Source: Protonemura montana (lineage: Eukaryota; Arthropoda; Insecta; Plecoptera; Nemouridae). Taken from it: DNA of 64,000 nt. Positions 11,880 to 22,695 of the stretch are shown here, piece by piece (the stretch's first letter is position 1; each line of letters starts with the position of its first letter). The translations under genes and the position numbers were made by a program. Location: positions 19,929,277-19,993,276 of the forward strand of contig OX387607.1 of the NCBI GenBank assembly GCA_947568835.1. Reading direction: 5' to 3'. The notes below the pieces were generated by a model, which ran no database searches, was not told where the DNA came from, and worked only from the letters and a program-made list of their open reading frames with translations.

Positions 11880-12899
11880 TCGCTACCCAGACGTTCCAGA
11901 CACTTTGCCTTGCTACCCAAACGCTCCAGACACTCTGCCTCGCTAGCCAGGCGCTTCAGAAGCTCTGCCTCGCTAGCGAGGCGCTCCAGACACTCTGCCA
12001 TACTAGCCAGACGCTCCAGAGACTCTGCCTCGCTAGCCAGGCTCTTCAGACACTCTGCCATGCTAGCCAGACGCTATAGACTATATGCCACGCTAGCCAT
12101 AGGCTCCAGACACTCTGCTTCGCTAGCTAGACGCTCCAGACACTCTGCCTTGCTACCCAGACGCTCCAGACACTCTGCCATTCTAGTCAGACGCTCTAGA
12201 CTATCTGCCACGCTAGCCAGACGCTCCAGACACTCTGCCACGCTAGCCAGACTCTCTAGACACTTTGCCCCGCTACCCAGACGCTCCAGACAATCTGCTT
12301 CGCTAGCCAGACGCTTCAGACACTCTGCCTTGCTACCCAGACCCTCCAGACACTCTGCCTCGCTAGCCAGGCGCTCTAGACACTCTGCCTCGCTACTCAG
12401 ATGCTCCAGTTACTCTACCATGCTAGCTAGACGCTCCAGACACTCTGCCTCGCTACCCAGGCATTCCAGACACTCTGGTTCGCTACTCAGACGCTCCAGA
12501 CACTCTGCCTCGCTAGCTAGCCGCTTTAGACACTCTGCTTCACTAGCTAGACGCTCCAGACACTCTGCCATGCTAGCCAGACGCTCCAGACTATCTGCTA
12601 CGCTAGCCAGAGGCTCCAGACACTCTGCCACGCTAGCTAGACGCTCCAGACACTCTGCCTTGCTACCCAGACGCTTCAGACTATCTGCCACGCTAGCCAG
12701 TGGCTCCAGACACTCTGCCACGCTAGCTAGACGCTCCAGAAACTCTGCCTCGCTAGCCAGGAGCTCCAGACACTCTGCGTTGCTACTTAGACACTCTAGA
12801 CACTCTGCCTCGCTAGCCAGCCGCTTTATACACTCTGCCTTGCTAGCCAGACGCTCCAGACACTCTGCCACGCTAGCCAGACGCTCCAGACACTTTTAG
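11880..12899. repeat. Block B, unit B3: truncated chimeric 1020-bp copy
   Basis: The first 420 bp (11880-12300) match the start of unit B2 (8581-9001). The last 150 bp or so (12750-12899) match its end (8431-8580). Between them lies about 430 bp of block A-like monomers instead of the expected 2.3 kb of B sequence. The TAG-block boundary at its right end has one further change (CACTTTTAG). Confidence 0.88.
12300..12735. repeat. Patch of block A-type monomers inside unit B3
   Basis: The order here (GACCCTCC, GGCGCTCTAG, GATGCTCCAGTTACTC, GGCATTCC, GCTACTCAG, GCCGCTTTAG, GCTTCACTAGC, then GAGGCTCC) matches stretches of block A, chiefly 2041-2230 and 1861-1920. It differs from every B unit at this point. 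It looks like a conversion tract or insertion from a block A array about 10 kb away or elsewhere. Confidence 0.8.
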
Positions 12900-15800
12900 T
12901 CGCTACCCAGACGTTCCAGACACTTTGCCTTGCTACCCAAACGCTCCAGACACTCTGCCTCGCTAGCCAGGCGCTTCAGAAGCTCTGCCTCGCTAGCGAG
13001 GCGCTCCAGACACTCTGCCATACTAGCCAGACGCTCCAGAGACTCTGCCTCGCTAGCCAGGCGCTTCAGACACTCTGCCATGCTAGCCAGACGCTATAGA
13101 CTATATGCCACGCTAGCCATAGGCTCCAGACACTCTGCTTCGCTAGCTAGACGCTCCAGACACTCTGCCTTGCTACCCAGACGCTCCAGACACTCTGCCA
13201 TTCTAGTCAGACGCTCTAGACTATCTGCCACGCTAGCCAGACGCTCCAGACACTCTGCCACGCTAGCCAGACTCTCTAGACACTTTGCCCCGCTACCCAG
13301 ACGCTCCAGACAATCTGCTTCGCTAGCTAGATGGTCCAGGCACTCTGCCATGCTAGTCAGACGCTTCAGACTTTCTGCCTTACTAGCAAGACGCTCAAGA
13401 CACTCTGCCATTCTAGTCAGACGCTCCGGACTACCTGCTACGCTAGCCAGAGGCTCCAGACACTCTGCTTTGCTAGCCAGACGCTCCAGGTACTCTGCCT
13501 TGCTACCCAGACAATCCAGACTCTCTGCCATTCTAGTCAGACGCTCCAGACACTCTGCCTCGCTAGCCAGGCGCTCCAGACACTCTACCTCGCCACCCAG
13601 ACGCTCCAGGCACTCTGCCTCGCCAGCAAGGCACTTCAGACACTCTGTTTTGCTAGCTAGACGGTCCAGACACTCAGCCATGCTAGCCAGACGCTCCAGG
13701 TACTCTGCCTTGCTACCCAGACGCTCCAGACACTCTGCCATTCTAGTCAGACGCTTCAGACTATCTGTTACGCTAGCCAGAGGCTCCAGACACTCTTCCA
13801 CGCTAGCCATACGCTGCAGACACTCAGCTATGCTAGCCACACGCTCCAGACTTTCTGCCACGCTAGCCAGACGCTTGAGACACTCTGCCACGCTAGCCAG
13901 ACGCTCCAGACACTCTGATTCGCTACCCAGACGCTCCAGACACTTTGCCTCGCTACCCAGACACACCAGACACTCTGCCTTGCTACCCAGACCCTCCAGA
14001 CACTCTGCCTTGCTAGCCAGGTGCTCCAGACACTCTGCCTCGCTACCCAGACGCTCCAGACTATCTGCCACGCTAGCCAGTGGCTCCAGACACTCTGACA
14101 CGCTAGCTAGACGCTCCAGACACTCTGCCATTCTAGTCAGACGCTCCAGACTATCTGCCACGCTAGCCAGAGGCTCCAGACACTCTGCCACGCTAGCCAT
14201 ACGCTGCAGACACTCAGCTATGCTAGCCACACGCTCCAGACTTTCTGCCACGCTAGCCAGACGCTCGAGACACTCTGCCACGCTAGCCATAGGCTCCAGA
14301 CACTCTGCTTCGCTAGCTAGACGCTCCAGACACTCTGCCTTGCTACCCAGACGCTCCAGTCACTCTGCCATTCTAGTCAGACGCTCTAGACTATCTGCCA
14401 CGCTAGCCAGACGCTCCAGACACTCTGCCACGCTAGCCAGACTCTCTAGACACTTTGCCCCGCTACCCAGACGCTCCAGACAATCTGCTTCGCTAGCTAG
14501 ATGGTCCAGGCACTCTGCCATGCTAGTCAGACGCTTCAGACTTTCTGCCTTACTAGCAAGACGCTCAAGACACTCTGCCATTCTAGTCAGACGCTCCGGA
14601 CTACCTGCTACGCTAGCCAGAGGCTCCAGACACTCTGCTTTGCTAGCCAGACGCTCCAGGTACTCTGCCTTGCTACCCAGACAATCCAGACTCTCTGCCA
14701 TTCTAGTCAGACGCTCCAGACACTCTGCCTCGCTAGCCAGGCGCTCCAGACACTCTACCTCGCCACCCAGACGCTCCAGGCACTCTGCCTCGCCAGCAAG
14801 GCACTTCAGACACTCTGTTTTGCTAGCTAGACGGTCCAGACACTCAGCCATGCTAGCCAGACGCTCCAGGTACTCTGCCTTGCTACCCAGACGCTCCAGA
14901 CACTCTGCCATTCTAGTCAGACGCTCCAGACTATCTGTTACGCTAGCCAGAGGCTCCAGACACTCTGCCACGCTAGCCATACGCTGCAGACACTCAGCTA
15001 TGCTAGCCACACGCTCCAGACTTTCTGCCACGCTAGCCAGACGCTTGAGACACTCTGCCACGCTAGCCAGACGCTCCAGACACTCTGATTCGCTACCCAG
15101 ACGCTCCAGACACTTTGCCTCGCTACCCAGACACACCAGACACTCTGCCTTGCTACCCAGACCCTCCAGACACTCTGCCTTGCTAGCCAGGTGCTCCAGA
15201 CACTCTGCCTCGCTACCCAGACGCTCCAGACTATCTGCCACGCTAGCCAGTGGCTCCAGACACTCTGCCTCGCTACCCAGACGCTCCAGACACTCTGCCT
15301 CGCTACCCAGACGCTCCAGACACTCTGCCTCGCTAGCCAGGCGCTCCAGACACTCTGCCTCGCTACCCAGACGCTCCAGGCACTCTGCCTCGCCAGCAAG
15401 TTACTTTAGACACTCTGTTTCGCTAGCTAGACGGTCCAGACACTCAGCCATGCTAGCCAGACGCTCCAGGTACTCTGCCTTGCTACCCAGACGGTCCAGA
15501 CACACTGCCTCGCTTGCCAGGCGCTCAAAACACTCTGTCACGCTAGCAAGACGCTCCAGACACTCTGCCTCGCTAGCCAGGCGCTTCAGACTCTCTGCCT
15601 CGCTAGCTAGACGCTCCAGACACTCTGCCATGCTAGCCAGACGCTATAGACTATATGCCACGCTAGCCATAGGCTTCAGACACTCTGCCTCGCTACCCAG
15701 ACGATCCAGACTATCTGCCACGCTAGCCAGTGGCTCCAGACTATCTGCCACGCTAGCCAGAGGCTCCAGACACTCTGCCATGCTAGCCAGACGCTTCAGA

Positions 15801-16199
15801 CTTTCTGCCACGCTAGCCAAACGCTCCAGACACTCTGCCACGCTAGCCAGACGCTCCAGACACTCTGATTCGCTACCTAGACGTTCCAGACACTTTGCCT
15901 TGCTACTGAGAAGCTCCAGACACTCTGCCTAGCTAGCCAGGCGCTTTAGAAGCTCTGCCTCGCTAGCCAGAGGTTTCAGACACTCTGCCACGCTAGCTAG
16001 ACGCTCCAGACACACTGCCTCGCTACTTAGACGCTCCAGACACTCTGCCTCGCTAGCCAGGAGCTCCAGACACTCTGCCTTGCTACTTAGACGCTCTAGA
16101 CACTCTGCCTCGCTAGCCAGCCGCTTTATACACTCTGCCTTGCTAGCCAGACGCTCCAGACACTCTGCCACGCTAGCCAGACGCTCCAGACACTCTTAG
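12900..16199. repeat. Block B, unit B4: complete 3300-bp HOR
   Basis: This is a full unit in the same order as B1 and B2, with the 1170-bp and 390-bp nested duplications. Its CTCCGGACTACC monomers are at about 13425 and 14595. Private differences include ACGGTCC near 15491 and TGCCTAGCTAGCC near 15928, which interrupts the + frame that is open in B1. Confidence 0.92.
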
Positions 16200-17177
16200 T
16201 CGCTACCCAGACGTTCCAGACACTTTGCCTTGCTACCCAAACGCTCCAGACACTCTGCCTCGCTAGCCAGGCGCTTCAGAAGCTCTGCCTCGCTAGCGAG
16301 GCGCTCCAGACACTCTGCCATACTAGCCAGACGCTCCAGAGACTCTGCCTCGCTAGCCAGGCGCTTCAGACACTCTGCCATGCTAGCCAGACGCTATAGA
16401 CTATATGCCACGCTAGCCATAGGCTCCAGACACTCTGCTACGCTAGCTAGACGCTCCAGACACTCTGCCTTGCTACCCAGACGCTCCAGACACTCTGCCA
16501 TTCTAGTCAGACGCTCTAGACTATCTGCCACGCTAGCCAGACGCTCCAGACACTCTGCCGAGCTAGCCAGACTCTCTAGACACTTTGCCCCGCTACCCAG
16601 ACGCTCCAGACAATCTGCTTCGCTAGCTTGATGGTCCAGGCACTCTGCCATGCTAGTCAGACGCTTCAGACTTTCTGCCTTACTAGCAAGACGCTCAAGA
16701 CACTCTGCCATTCTAGTCAGACGCTCCAGACTACCTGCTACGCTAGCCAGAGGCTCCAGACACTCTGCTTTGCTAGCCAGACGCTCCAGGTACTCTGCCT
16801 TGCTACCCAGACAATCCAGACTCTCTGCCATTCTAGTCAGACGCTCCAGACACTCTGCCTCGCTAGCCAGGCGCTCCAGACACTCTACCTCGCCACCCAG
16901 ACGCTCCAGGCACTCTGCCTCGCCAGCAAGGCACTTCAGACACTCTGTTTTGCTAGCTAGACGGTCTCGACACTCAGCCATGCTAGCCAGACGCTCCAGG
17001 TACTCTGCCTTGCTACCCAGACGCTCCAGACACTCTGCCATTCTAGTCAGACGCTCCAGACTATCTGCCACGCTAGCCAGAGGCTCCAGACACTCTGCCA
17101 CGCTAGCCATACGCTGCAGACACTCAGCTATGCTAGCCACACGCTCCAGACTTTCTTCCACGCTAGCCAGCTCTGCT
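16200..17177. repeat. Unit B5: partial unit of the D/F subtype ending at an array junction
   Basis: The order follows the first 970 bp of the B HOR. The diagnostic bases instead match blocks D and F: CTCCAGACTACC at about 16725 rather than CTCCGGACTACC, and TGCTACGCTAGC at 16437 rather than TGCTTCGCTAGC. It therefore belongs to the subtype found further right. It ends at the 18-bp monomer at 17161. Confidence 0.82.
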
Positions 17178-17178
17178 T
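17161..17178. repeat. 18-bp truncated monomer: junction between blocks B and C
   Basis: CGCTAGCCAG is followed directly by CTCTGCTTCGC, so 12 bp of the monomer (the CGCTCCAGACA part) are missing. This is the shortest monomer in the window. It lies exactly where B-type order stops and C-type order begins, as expected of an out-of-register recombination breakpoint. Confidence 0.85.
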
Positions 17179-17207
17179 CGCTAGCTTGACACTCCAGTCA
17201 CTCTGCC
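17178..17207. repeat. TTGACACT landmark monomer (first of 18 copies)
   Basis: This monomer, reading GCTTGACACTCCAGTCAC (or TTGACATT) and followed by an ATTCTATTCAG monomer, starts at 17178, 18198, 19608, 22696, 28276, 28846, 34486, 36903, 38853, 41270, 42829, 45858, 48017, 51466, 53475, 56924, 58933 and 60822. I found none left of 17178. Its spacing defines the C, D and E units. Confidence 0.88.
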
Positions 17208-18197
17208 ATTCTATTCAGACGCTCCAGACTATCTGCCACGCTTGCCAGACGCTCCAGAAACTCTGCCACGCTAGCCAGACGATCCAGACACTTTGCCTCG
17301 CTACCCAGACGCTCCAGACACTCTGCCTCAATAGCCAGTCGCTTCAGACACTCTGCCTCGCTAGCTAGACGCTTCATACACTCTACCATGCTAGTCAGAC
17401 GATCTAGACTTTCTGCCTCGCTAGAAAGACGCTCCTGACACTCTGCCTCGCTACCCAGACGCTCCAGACACTATTCCTCGCTACCCAGACGCTCCAGAGT
17501 TTCTGCCTCGCTAGCCAGACGCTCAAGACACTCTGCCCCGCTAGCTAGACGCTCTAGACACTCTGCCATGCTAACCAGACGCTCCAGACTATCCGCCACG
17601 CTAGCCATAGGCTCCAGACACTCTGCCACGCTAGCAAGACGCTCCAGACACTCAGCCACGCTCGCCAGACGCTCCAGACACTCTGCCTCGCTATTCAGAC
17701 GCTCTAGTTACTCTACCATGCTAGCTAGACGCTCCAGACACTCTGACTCGCTAGCCAGGCGCTCCAGACACTCTGCCTCGCTACCCAGACGCTCCAGACA
17801 CTCTGCTACGCTAGCTAGACGCTCCAGACACTCTGTCTTGCTACCCAGACGCTCCAGACTCTCTGTCTTGCTACCCAGGCGCTCCAGACACTCTGCCTCG
17901 CTACCCAGACGCTCCAGACACTCTGCTACGCTAGCTAGACGCTCCAGACGCTCTGATTCGCTACCCAGACGCTCCAGACACTTTGCCTCGCTACTTAGAC
18001 ACACCAGACACTCTGCTTCGCTAGCTAGACGCTCCAGACACTCTGCCTTGCTACCCAGACCCTCCAGACACTCTGCCTTCCTAGCCGGGTGCTCCAGACA
18101 CTCAGCCTCGCTACCCATAGGCTCAAGACACTCAGCCACGCTCGCCAGACGTTCCAGACACTCAGCCACGCTCGCCAGACGTTCCAGACACTCTGCC
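17178..18197. repeat. Block C, unit C1 (1020 bp, 34 monomers)
   Basis: The unit begins with the GCTTGACACTCCAGTCAC monomer, which is absent left of this point and recurs 18 times to the right. The order that follows (GCTATTCAG at the ATTC monomer, CAATAGCCAGTCGC, GCTTCATACAC, CTAGAAAGACGCTCCTG, CACTATTCC) is shared with C2 and C3. A local 30-bp repeat of the GCTCGCCAGACGTTCC monomer occurs near 18140-18190. Confidence 0.9.
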
Positions 18198-19607
18198 TCG
18201 CTAGCTTGACACTCCAGTCACTCTGCCATTCTATTCAGACGCTCCAGACTATCTGCCACGCTTGCCAGACGCTCCAGAAACTCTGCCACGCTAGCCAGAC
18301 GATCCAGACACTTTGCCTCGCTACCCAGACGCTCCAGACACTCTGCCTCAATAGCCAGTCGCTTCAGACACTCTGCCTCGATAGCTAGACGCTTCATACA
18401 CTCTACCATGCTAGTCAGACGATCTAGACTTTCTGCCTCGCTAGAAAGACGCTCCTGACACTCTGCCTCGCTACCGAGACGCTCCAGACACTATTCCTCG
18501 CTACCCAGACGCTCCAGAGACTCTGCCTCGCTAGCCAGACGCTCAAGACACTCTGCCCCGCTAGCTAGACGCTCTAAACACTCTGCCATGCTAACCAGAC
18601 GCTCCAGACTATCCGCCACGCTAGCCATAGGCTCCAGACACTCTGCCACGCTAGCAAGACGCTCCAGACACTCAGCCACGCTCGCCAGACGCTCCAGACA
18701 CTCTGCCTCGCTATTCAGACGCTCCAGTTACTCTACCATGCTAGCTAGACGCTCCAGACACTCTTCCTCGCTAGCCAGGCGCTCCAGACACTCTGCCTCG
18801 CTACCCAGACGCTCCAGACACTCTGCTACGCTATTTAGACGCTCCAGACACTCTGTCTTGCTACCCAGACGCTCCAGACTCTCTGTCTTGCTACCCAGGC
18901 GCTCCAGACACTCTGCCTCGCTACCCAGACGCTCCAGACACTCTTCTTCGCTAGCTAGACGCTCCAGACACTCTGATTCGCTACCCAGACGCTCCAGACA
19001 CTTTGCCTCGCTACCCAGACACACCAGACACTCTGCCTTGCTACCCAGACCCTCCAGACACTCTGCCTTGCTAGCCAGGTGCTCCAGACACTCTGCCTCG
19101 CTACCCAGACGCTCCAGACTATCTGCCACGCTAGCCAGAGGCTGCAGACACTCTGCCACGCTAGCTAGACGCTCCAGACACTCTGCCATGCTAGCCAGAC
19201 GCTCCAGACACTCTGATTCGCTACTTCGACGTTCCAGACACTTTGCCTTGCTACTGAGACGCTCCAGACACTCTGCCTCGCTAGCCAGGCGCTTCAGATG
19301 CTCTGCCCCGCTAGTCAGGCTCTCCAGACACTCGGCCATGCCAGCCAGACGCTTCAGTTTATCTGCCACGCTAGCCAGAGGTTCCAGACACTCTGCCACG
19401 CTAGCTAGACGCTCCAGACACTCTGCTATTCTAGTCAGATGCTCCAGACTATCTGCCACGCTAGCCAGAGACTCCAGACACTCTGCCACGCTAGCAAGAC
19501 ACTCCAGACACTCTGTCTTGCTAGCCAGGCGCTCCAGACACTCTGCCACGCTAGCTAGACGCTCCAGACACTCTGCCTTGCTACCCAGACGCTCCAGACA
19601 CTCTGCT
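18198..19607. repeat. Block C, unit C2 (1410 bp, 47 monomers)
   Basis: The first 800 bp or so follow C1 in order with few differences. The unit then continues into D/F-type monomers (GCTACTTCGACGTTCC near 19223, and the CAGTTTATCTGCC monomer near 19355). It is 390 bp longer than C1. Confidence 0.88.
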
Positions 19608-20477
19608 TCGCTAGCTTGACACTCCAGTCACTCTGCCATTCTATTCAGACGCTCCAGACTATCTGCCACGCTTGCCAGACGCTCCAGAAACTCTGCCACG
19701 CTAGCCAGACGATCCAGACACTTTGCCTCGCTACCCAGACGCTCCAGACACTCTGCCTCAATAGCCAGTCGCTTCAGACACTCTGCCTCGATAGCTAGAC
19801 GCTTCATACACTCTACCATGCTAGTCAGACGATCTAGACTTTCTGCCTCGCTAGAAAGACGCTCCTGACACTCTGCCTCGCTACCCAGACGCTCCAGACA
19901 CTATTCCTCGCTACCCAGACGCTCCAGAGACTCTGCCTCGCTAGCCAGACGCTCAAGACACTCTGCCCCGCTAGCTAGACGCTCTAGACACTCTGCCTTG
20001 CTAACCAGACGCTCCAGACTATCCGCCACGCTAGCCATAGGCTCCAGACACTCTGCCACGCTAGCAAGACGCTCCAGACACTCAGCCACGCTCGCCAGAC
20101 GCTCCAGACACTCTGCCTCGCTATTCAGACGCTCCAGTTACTCTACCATGCTAGCTAGACGCTCCAGACACTCTTCCTCGCTAGCCAGGCGCTCCAGACA
20201 CTCTGCCTCGCTACCCAGACGCTCCAGACACTCTGCTACGCTATTTAGACGCTCCAGACTCTCTGTCTTGCTACCCAGGCGCTCCAGACACTCTGCCTCG
20301 CTACCCAGACGCTCCAGACACTCTTCTTCGCTAGCTAGACGCTCCAGACACTCTGATTCGCTACCCAGACGCTCCAGACACTTTGCCTCGCTACTTAGAC
20401 ACACCAGACACTCTGCTTCGCTAGCTAGACGCTCCAGACACTCTGCCTTGCTACCCAGACCCTCCAGACACTTTGCC

Positions 20478-20505
20478 TTCCTAGCCGGGTGCTCAACACT
20501 CAGCC
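20478..20505. repeat. 28-bp monomer (two-base deletion)
   Basis: The equivalent monomer near 18085 reads GGGTGCTCCAGACACTC. Here it reads GGGTGCTCAACACTC, two bases shorter. It lies just upstream of the copied bridge module and shifts the register of everything downstream by two. Confidence 0.8.
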
Positions 20506-20579
20506 TCGCTACCCATAGGCTCAAGACACTCAGCCACGCTCGCCAGACGTTCCAGACACTCAGCCACGCTCGCCAGACG

Positions 20580-21440
20580 TTCCAGACACTCTGCCTCGCT
20601 ATTCAGATGCTCCAGTTACTCTACCATGCTAGCTAGACGCTCCAGACACACTGCCTCGCTAGCCAGGCGCTCCAGACACTCTGCCTCGCTACCCAGGCGC
20701 TCCAGACACTCTGCCTCGCTACCCAGACGCTCCAGGCACTCTGCCTCGCCAGCAAGGCACTTCAGACACTCTTTTTCGCTAGCTAGACGGTCCAGACACT
20801 CAGGCATGCTAGCCAGACGCTCCAGGTACTCTGACTTGCTACCCAGACGCTCCAGACACTCTGCTATTCTAGTCAGACGCTCCAGACTATCTGCCACCCT
20901 CGCCAGAGGCTCCAGACACTCTGCCACGCTAGCCATACGCTCTAGACACTCTGCCTCGCTACCCAGACGCTCCAGACACTCTGCCTCGCTAGCTAGACGC
21001 TCTAGACACTCTGCCATGATAACCAGATGCTCCAGACTATCCGCCACGCTAGCCATAGGCTCCAAACACTCGGCCACGCTAGCAAGACGCTCTAGACACT
21101 CAGCCACGCTCGCCAGACGTTCCAGACACTCTGCCTCGCTATTCAGACGCTCCAGTTACTCTACCATGCTAGCTAGACGCTCCAGACACACTGCCTCGCT
21201 AGCCAGGCGCTCCAGACACTCTGGCTCGCTACCCAGACGCTCCAGACACTCTGCCTCGCTAGCCAGGCGCTCCAGACACTCTGCCTCGCTACCCAGACGC
21301 TCCAGGCACTCTGCCTCGCCAGCAAGTTACTTTAGACACTCTGTTTCGCTAGCTAGACGGTCCAGACACTCAGCCATGCTAGCCAGACGCTCCAGGTACT
21401 CTGCCTTGCTACCCAGACGCTCCAGACACACTGCCTCGAT
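20580..21440. repeat. Second copy of the 3.6-4.5 kb bridge module
   Basis: The ordered run repeats the module at 3.6-4.5 kb about 17 kb to the left. It comprises GCTATTCAGATGCTCCAGTT, the CAGACACACTGCC monomer, GGCACTTCAG followed by CTCTTTTTCGC, GATAACCAGATGC, and then the GTTACTTTAG monomer. Differences are scattered single bases (for example TCAGGCATGC near 20801 where the other copy has TCAGCCATGC). Confidence 0.8.
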
Positions 21441-22695
21441 TGCCAGGCCCTCAAAACACTCTGCCACGCTAGCAAGACGCTCCAGACACTCTGCCTCGCT
21501 ACCCAGACGCTCAAGACACTCTGCCATTCTAGTCAGACGCTCCAGACTACCTGCTACGCTAGCCAAAGGCTCCAGACACTCTGCTTTGCTAGCCAGACGC
21601 TCCAGGTACTCTGCCTTGCTACCCAGACAATCCAGACTCTCTGCCATTCTAGTCAGACGCTCCAGACACTCTGCCTCGCTAGCCAGGCGCTCCAGACACT
21701 CTACCTCGCCACCCAGACGCTCCAGGCACTCTGCCTCGCCAGCAAGAAACTTCAGACACTCTGTTTTGCTAGCTTGACGGTCCAGACACTCAGCCATGCT
21801 AGCCAGACGCTCCAGGTACTCTGCCTTGCTACCCAGACGCTCCAGACACTCTGCCATTCTAGTCAGACGCTCCAGACTATCTGCCACGCTAGCCAGAGGC
21901 TCCAGACACTCTGCCACGCTAGCCATACGCTGCAGACACTCAGCTATGCTAGCCACACGCTCCAGACTTTCTGCCACGCTAGCCAGACGCTCGAGACACT
22001 CTGCCACGCTAGCCAGACGCTCCAGACACTCTGATTCGCTACCCAGACGCTCCAGACACTTTGCCTCGCTACCCAGACACACCAGACACTCTGCCTCGCT
22101 AGCTAGACGCTCCAGACACTCTGCCTTGCTACCCAGACCCTCCAGACACTCTGCCTTGCTAGCCAGGTGCTCCAGACACTCTGCCTCGCTACCCAGACGC
22201 TCCAGACCATCTGCCACGCTAGCCAGTGGCTCCAGACTATCTGCCACGCTAGCCAGAGGCTGCAGACACTCTGCCACGCTAGCTAGACGCTCCAGACACT
22301 CTGCCATGCTAGCCAGATGCTCCAGACACTCTGATTCGCTACTTCGACGTTCCAGACACTTTGCCTTGCTACTGAGACGCTCCAGACACTCTGCCTCGCT
22401 AGCCAGGCGCTTCAGAAGCTCTGCCCCGCTAGTTAGGCTCTCCAGACACTCTGCCATGCCAGCCAGACGCTTCAGTTTATCTGCCACGCTAGCCAGAGGT
22501 TCCAGACACTCTGCCACGCTAGCTAGACGCTCCAGACACTCTGCTATTCTAGTCAGATGCTCCAGACACTCTGCCACGCTAGCCAGACACTCCAGACACT
22601 CTGTCTTGCTAGCCAGGCGCTCCAGACACTCTGCCACGCTAGCTAGACGCTCCAGACACTCTGCCTTGCTACCCAGACGCTCCAGACACTCTGCT

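Larger units (their letters stand above)
19608..22695. repeat. Block C, unit C3: 3088-bp mosaic unit
   Basis: The unit begins like C1 and C2. After a 28-bp monomer near 20493 it carries a copy of the bridge module (about 20580-21440), then a D/F-type run (21507-22695). Its length is 103 monomers minus 2 bases, and the single short monomer explains this exactly. Confidence 0.85.
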
